From Planctomycetaceae bacterium (lineage in GTDB: Bacteria; Planctomycetota; Planctomycetia; Pirellulales; Thermoguttaceae): a stretch of DNA of 9,079 nucleotides. This document shows positions 6,327-9,079 of the stretch, in pieces (the first letter of the stretch is position 1; every line of letters begins with the position of its first letter). Location: NCBI GenBank assembly GCA_015062085.1, contig SUVI01000149.1:1-9079 (forward strand). Direction: 5' to 3'. Both the position numbers and the translations under genes were made by a program. The notes under the pieces are model-generated. The model was not told where the DNA came from. It did not search any database and was given only the letters and a program-made list of their open reading frames with translations.

Positions 6327-6380
6327 AAAAAGTTTTACAATTTTAACGATTCTCAAAAAGGGAAAAACTTTTACAATTTT
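6327..6380 (+). repeat. Direct repeat of 18 bases with 36-base period upstream of the TolC-like gene
   Basis: AAAAAGTTTTACAATTTT (6327-6344) recurs at 6363-6380 as AAAAACTTTTACAATTTT, differing at one base. The period of 36 is close to three and a half helical turns. It may be a pair of protein sites or a chance product of AT-rich DNA. Confidence 0.6.
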
Positions 6381-6482
6381 TCAAGATTTAGGGCCAAGCT
6401 GGTCGATAAAAGAGAAAGAGAGTTTCCAGAGTGCATGGATCGCGTGTATTCTTGCACGGAAATTTGGAGACCCCCGAATTTT

Positions 6483-6508
6483 AATTGACTTCCCCATTAA
6501 GCTCAATT
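6483..6508. promoter_or_regulatory. Inverted repeat AATTGA-N14-TCAATT just before the TolC-like start
   Basis: The 6-base arms (6483-6488 and 6503-6508) have centres 20 bases apart, about two helical turns. They lie immediately upstream of the ribosome site AAGG (6514-6517). TTGACT within it resembles a -35 box but has no acceptable -10, so operator or leader hairpin are both possible. Confidence 0.25.
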
Positions 6509-6521
6509 AGGACAAGGTAAA

Positions 6522-8759
6522 ATGAAACGAATCGATTTTCAATTTCTTTCCGCGCGGCTTTGCGTGGGAGCGCTCCTGCTCGGGATACTGATCCCGCTGT
6601 CAGGCTGCAATCCGCAGATGCCGCTTTACCTCGGAAAGCACAACGAGCCGCTTCCGGTAGATCCGTATCTCGATATGGCGACCCAGATCGAGTATCCGGA
6701 CACAGAAACGGAAACGATCGAAGAAGTCAAGGGAGCGCAGGCGCCTTTGACGATCAACAATTCCAAAGGCAAGGAGATCGTAAACATTTCGCTCGAAGAA
6801 GCGATCCGGTGCGGTCTCTACAACAGCACGGTCATTCGCAATCTGGGAGGGATCTCCTACGGTGCAAACGGCTCGAGCGGCCAGCCGTCTGCGCTGACGA
6901 CCAATCCGTCCAGCGCCTCGACGATCTACAATCCAGCCATCACGGAAACCGACGGCCGATACGGTGTTGAAGCGGTCCTCGCAGATTTCGACGCACAGTG
7001 GTCCAGCTCTCTGACGTTCCAAGACAACCGTTCTGTGGAAAACTTGGCGAGCAATGGCGCACTGGCCCGTCTGAAGACCCGCGGAAGTTCCTTCTCCACC
7101 CAGCTGCAGAAGACCAACGCGACGGGCGGCACGTGGACGACTCGATTCACGTCCGACTACACGTGGTCCAACTCTTCCTCGCTGGCCGTGGACGGTTACT
7201 ATAATGTGGGCCTCGAAACGGAATTCCGTCAGCCGCTGCTTCGCGGAGCAGGCACGCAGTTCAACCGCATCGCCGGTCCCGGTGCCCTGCCCGGTTTCTA
7301 CAACGGCGTGATGATCGCGCGTCTTCGCACGGACCTCTCGCTCGTCGATTTTGAATCCTCCGTCCGTAACCTGGCGGTCGATATCGAACGCGCGTACTGG
7401 GAACTCTACTTCGCTTACCGTCGTCTCGACTCGGTCGTCGCTGGCCGAAACAAGGCGCTGGAGACCTGGCGTCAGGCACAGGCGAAATACGAATCCGGCT
7501 ACCGCGGCGGGTCGGCGCAGGAACGCGCACAGGCGCAGCAGCAGTACTTCATGTTCAAAGGGTCGGTCGAATCCGCGCTGGATGCCCTCTACAAAGCGGA
7601 AGCCAACTTCCGTTATATCATCGGACTCACGAGCGCCGACGGCCGTCTGTTCCGTCCGAGCGATGAACCGAGCGTCGCGAAGATCACCTTCGACTGGAAC
7701 GAAGTCCACTGCGAAAGCATGAGCCGCAATATCGAACTCCGCCGTCAGAAGTGGGTCATCAAACAGTCCGAGCTGGAACTGCTCGCCTCGAAAAACTTCC
7801 TCCTCCCGACCCTCGACTTGGTGGGACGCGGAAGCGTCGGCGGCGCGAATGAACACTACTGGGACATCAACGGTCACGCAAACAGCGCGATGGGCCAGAT
7901 GACGCATGACGGCCTCTGGAGCGGTTTGATCGGCGCAGAATTCACCGTCCCGATCGGATTCCGCCGCGAACGCTCGGCAGTACGCAACGCAGAACTGGTC
8001 CTGGCACGCAACCGTGCACTGCTTCAGGAGCAGGAACTGGAAGTCACCCACCGTCTGGCGCATGCCGTCCGCGACCTTGAAGACAATTACGTCCTGGCGC
8101 AGACCTACTTCAACCGCCGTGTCGCGGCCCAGAAAGAAGTCGAAGCGACGAGTGCCGCGTACGAAACGGGAAGCATCACGCTGAACATCCTCCTCGACGC
8201 CCAGCGTCGTCTGGCCGAGGCCGAGATCGACTTCTTCCGCGCCGTGATCGACTACAATCTGGCGATCGTGGACATCCACACGCAAAAAGGCTCGCTGCTC
8301 GAATACGACGGCATCACGCTGACCGAAGGTCCTTGGGCGTCCAAAGCATACTTCGACGCGCAGAAACGTGCCCGGATCCGTGAAAAAGGCCGTTACATGA
8401 ACTACGGATTCACTCGTCCGAACGTGATCTCCGAAGGCGCCTACCGGCAGCACACCGGTCTGATCGATCCGGCAACGCTCCGGAAACAGATGGAAGAGCA
8501 GTTCTCCAACGCCGGAATGGTCCCGCAGCAGGGAATGCAGCAGGGAACGCTGGAAGTGATCCCGACGCCGGCTCCAAACGGTCCGTCGATCCTCAGTCCA
8601 GCTCCGGAAGCCTCGATGGAAGTCATCCCGACACCGGCTCCGCGCCAGGTCACGAGCACCGGGATCACGCAGACCAGCTACATCGATCCAACGAATGTCG
8701 CAGTCGGCCCGGTCCCGGGAGAAGTTGGAAGCAAGACCTTCCTGAAACTCAAGAAGTAA
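6522..8759 (+). CDS. TolC-family outer-membrane efflux lipoprotein
   Basis: This is a predicted outer-membrane channel of the OEP/TolC family, the exit duct for an RND, ABC or type I secretion pump. A lipoprotein signal ends in LSGC with Cys29, so the mature protein should be lipid-anchored. A polar N-terminal region (30-150) precedes beta-strand-like segments around 155-245, including FRQPLLRGAG (235-244). The first long-helix pair spans about 270-370. The second OEP repeat runs from about 400 to 590: strands near LIGAEFTVPIGF (469-480), then helices with AAYETGSITLNILLDAQRRL (545-564). A tail (600-745) rich in Pro, Gln and Gly has no TolC counterpart. It contains EVIPTPAP twice (678-685, 700-707). 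At 745 residues it is far longer than the usual 430-500. The start has AAGG four bases upstream. It appears monocistronic, since a terminator follows and no pump genes are adjacent. Confidence 0.88.
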   Translation: MKRIDFQFLSARLCVGALLLGILIPLSGCNPQMPLYLGKHNEPLPVDPYLDMATQIEYPDTETETIEEVKGAQAPLTINNSKGKEIVNISLEEAIRCGLYNSTVIRNLGGISYGANGSSGQPSALTTNPSSASTIYNPAITETDGRYGVEAVLADFDAQWSSSLTFQDNRSVENLASNGALARLKTRGSSFSTQLQKTNATGGTWTTRFTSDYTWSNSSSLAVDGYYNVGLETEFRQPLLRGAGTQFNRIAGPGALPGFYNGVMIARLRTDLSLVDFESSVRNLAVDIERAYWELYFAYRRLDSVVAGRNKALETWRQAQAKYESGYRGGSAQERAQAQQQYFMFKGSVESALDALYKAEANFRYIIGLTSADGRLFRPSDEPSVAKITFDWNEVHCESMSRNIELRRQKWVIKQSELELLASKNFLLPTLDLVGRGSVGGANEHYWDINGHANSAMGQMTHDGLWSGLIGAEFTVPIGFRRERSAVRNAELVLARNRALLQEQELEVTHRLAHAVRDLEDNYVLAQTYFNRRVAAQKEVEATSAAYETGSITLNILLDAQRRLAEAEIDFFRAVIDYNLAIVDIHTQKGSLLEYDGITLTEGPWASKAYFDAQKRARIREKGRYMNYGFTRPNVISEGAYRQHTGLIDPATLRKQMEEQFSNAGMVPQQGMQQGTLEVIPTPAPNGPSILSPAPEASMEVIPTPAPRQVTSTGITQTSYIDPTNVAVGPVPGEVGSKTFLKLKK

Positions 8760-8776
8760 ACTAAATTTGAATCGTA

Positions 8777-8791
8777 CTCTGCCTTGCAGAG
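8777..8791 (+). other. Small 3' hairpin after the TolC-like gene
   Basis: CTCTGC-CTT-GCAGAG is a perfect 6-bp stem with a three-base loop, 17 bases after the stop codon. No T-run follows, so it is probably part of the mRNA 3' end rather than a terminator. Confidence 0.4.
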
Positions 8792-8802
8792 CTTAATGGG
8801 AG

Positions 8803-8835
8803 AAAATCCGCCGGAAAACCTTCGGCGGATTTTTT
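8803..8835 (+). terminator. Rho-independent terminator of the TolC-like gene
   Basis: AAAATCCGCCG (8803-8813) pairs exactly with CGGCGGATTTT (8823-8833) across a nine-base loop and continues into a T-run to 8835. The A-tract on the left arm means it could also act on transcripts arriving from the opposite strand. Confidence 0.92.
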
Positions 8836-8915
8836 GTTCATCCAGCAGCCGTGCATCCGTTCCCCTCGCAGATTCTGCCGCTGAAAACACAAAAAACAAA
8901 ACATCAAAAAGTTTT

Positions 8916-8981
8916 TGAAGAGGGAGTCTGAGGGAGGAACAATTTTCAAAATGTTCCTCCCTCACGGCCGCCGTCTCTTCA
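8916..8981. repeat. Nested inverted repeat, possible miniature element or structured RNA
   Basis: The inner arms TGAGGGAGGAACA (8929-8941) and TGTTCCTCCCTCA (8952-8964) pair perfectly over 13 bp around a 10-base A/T loop. Outside them TGAAGAG (8916-8922) pairs with CTCTTCA (8975-8981). The structure lies beyond the TolC-like gene terminator and is not followed by a T-run, so it is not an obvious terminator. Confidence 0.6.
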
Positions 8982-8991
8982 CGGGCAGCCA

Positions 8992-9014
8992 GATCTTTCC
9001 CGAAGGGTAAGATC
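8992..9014. repeat. Hairpin GATCTT...AAGATC
   Basis: GATCTT (8992-8997) pairs with AAGATC (9009-9014). After one T-T mismatch, CCC pairs with GGG around a GAA loop. It stands 10 bases after the nested repeat and may be part of the same element. Confidence 0.4.
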
Positions 9015-9040
9015 GTGCGTGGGCCCTTTAGCCAAATTTT

Positions 9041-9079
9041 AACCACGAAAAGCACGAAAAAAAACAAAAAAGCACAAAA
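9041..9079 (+). repeat. A-rich CACGAAA-type repeat, cut by the window edge
   Basis: The sequence ACCACGAAAAGCACGAAAAA leads into A-runs with two further AGCAC-like units. I recall closely similar interspersed sequences between genes in planctomycete, verrucomicrobial and lentisphaeral genomes, but I cannot confirm copy number here. Confidence 0.5.

Larger units (their letters stand above)
5966..6521. other. Intergenic spacer before the TolC-like gene
   Basis: After the terminator at 6014-6051 this spacer contains an inverted repeat CCGGCA/TGCCGG (6065-6070, 6085-6090), a pyrimidine-rich stretch with an 11-bp repeat (6254-6284), two copies of an 18-base AT-rich sequence (6327-6380) and the leader of the next gene. 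I see no convincing gene. The ATG frame 6113-6301 is low-complexity, has no ribosome site and resembles no protein I know. No good sigma70 promoter could be picked for the gene at 6522. Confidence 0.6.
8760..9079. other. Non-coding tail with structured and A-rich elements
   Basis: These 320 bases hold the TolC-like gene terminator, a nested hairpin (8916-8981), a second hairpin (8992-9014) and the A-rich repeat at the edge. No gene is supported. The minus-strand frame 9067-8678 crosses the terminator and the 3' end of the TolC-like gene and is compositionally odd. Confidence 0.6.

Noticed and set aside
6600..8453. 617-codon minus-strand frame opposite the TolC-like gene
   Set aside because: Long only because the sense gene avoids codons that give stops on the other strand; no domain is recognisable.
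8678..9067. 129-codon minus-strand frame over the right-end spacer
   Set aside because: Starts inside the A-rich repeat, crosses the nested hairpin and terminator and overlaps the 3' end of the TolC-like gene.

Overview
The window looks like chromosomal DNA of a Gram-negative bacterium, most likely a planctomycete or a relative in the PVC group, possibly anaerobic or gut-associated. Four things suggest this. There is an outer-membrane TolC-type lipoprotein. The genes are moderately GC-rich while the spacers are very AT-rich. Shine-Dalgarno sites are weak or absent at several starts. The right end carries an A-rich 'accacgaaaagcacgaaa' repeat, which I recall from such genomes. No 16S rRNA or marker gene is present, so the taxonomy is inference.

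Layout, left to right. (1) 1-496, minus: the N-terminal part of a ResIII/DEAD-like helicase, cut by the window edge. Its 5' end contains a perfect tetranucleotide tract (10.75 copies of TGAC, 429-471) between the only usable start codons and the Walker A motif, so it has the architecture of a phase-variable gene. (2) 527-629: two hairpins that close the next operon. (3) 4391-643, minus: an operon etfB - etfA - acyl-CoA dehydrogenase, with a near-consensus sigma70-type promoter at 4448-4476 whose -35 lies inside a perfect palindrome. (4) 4769-5965, plus: a secreted GH43-like glycoside hydrolase with exo-beta-1,3-galactanase-like features, transcribed divergently from the etf operon and closed by a strong intrinsic terminator. 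(5) 5966-6521: a repeat-bearing, AT-rich spacer with no gene I can support. (6) 6522-8759, plus: a 745-residue TolC-family outer-membrane lipoprotein with its own terminator. (7) 8760-9079: a non-coding tail with a large nested hairpin and an A-rich repeat.

How the genes fit together: the dehydrogenase oxidises an acyl-CoA, and the EtfAB flavoprotein encoded with it takes the electrons. The EtfB sequence resembles the clostridial type, so electron bifurcation is possible but unproven. The GH43-like enzyme would cut polysaccharide outside the cytoplasm, and the TolC-like protein would be the outer-membrane exit duct of an efflux or type I secretion system. These loci look like separate transcription units placed side by side. 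The most unusual element is the repeat-controlled helicase at the left edge, which may belong to a restriction or other defence system lying outside the window.
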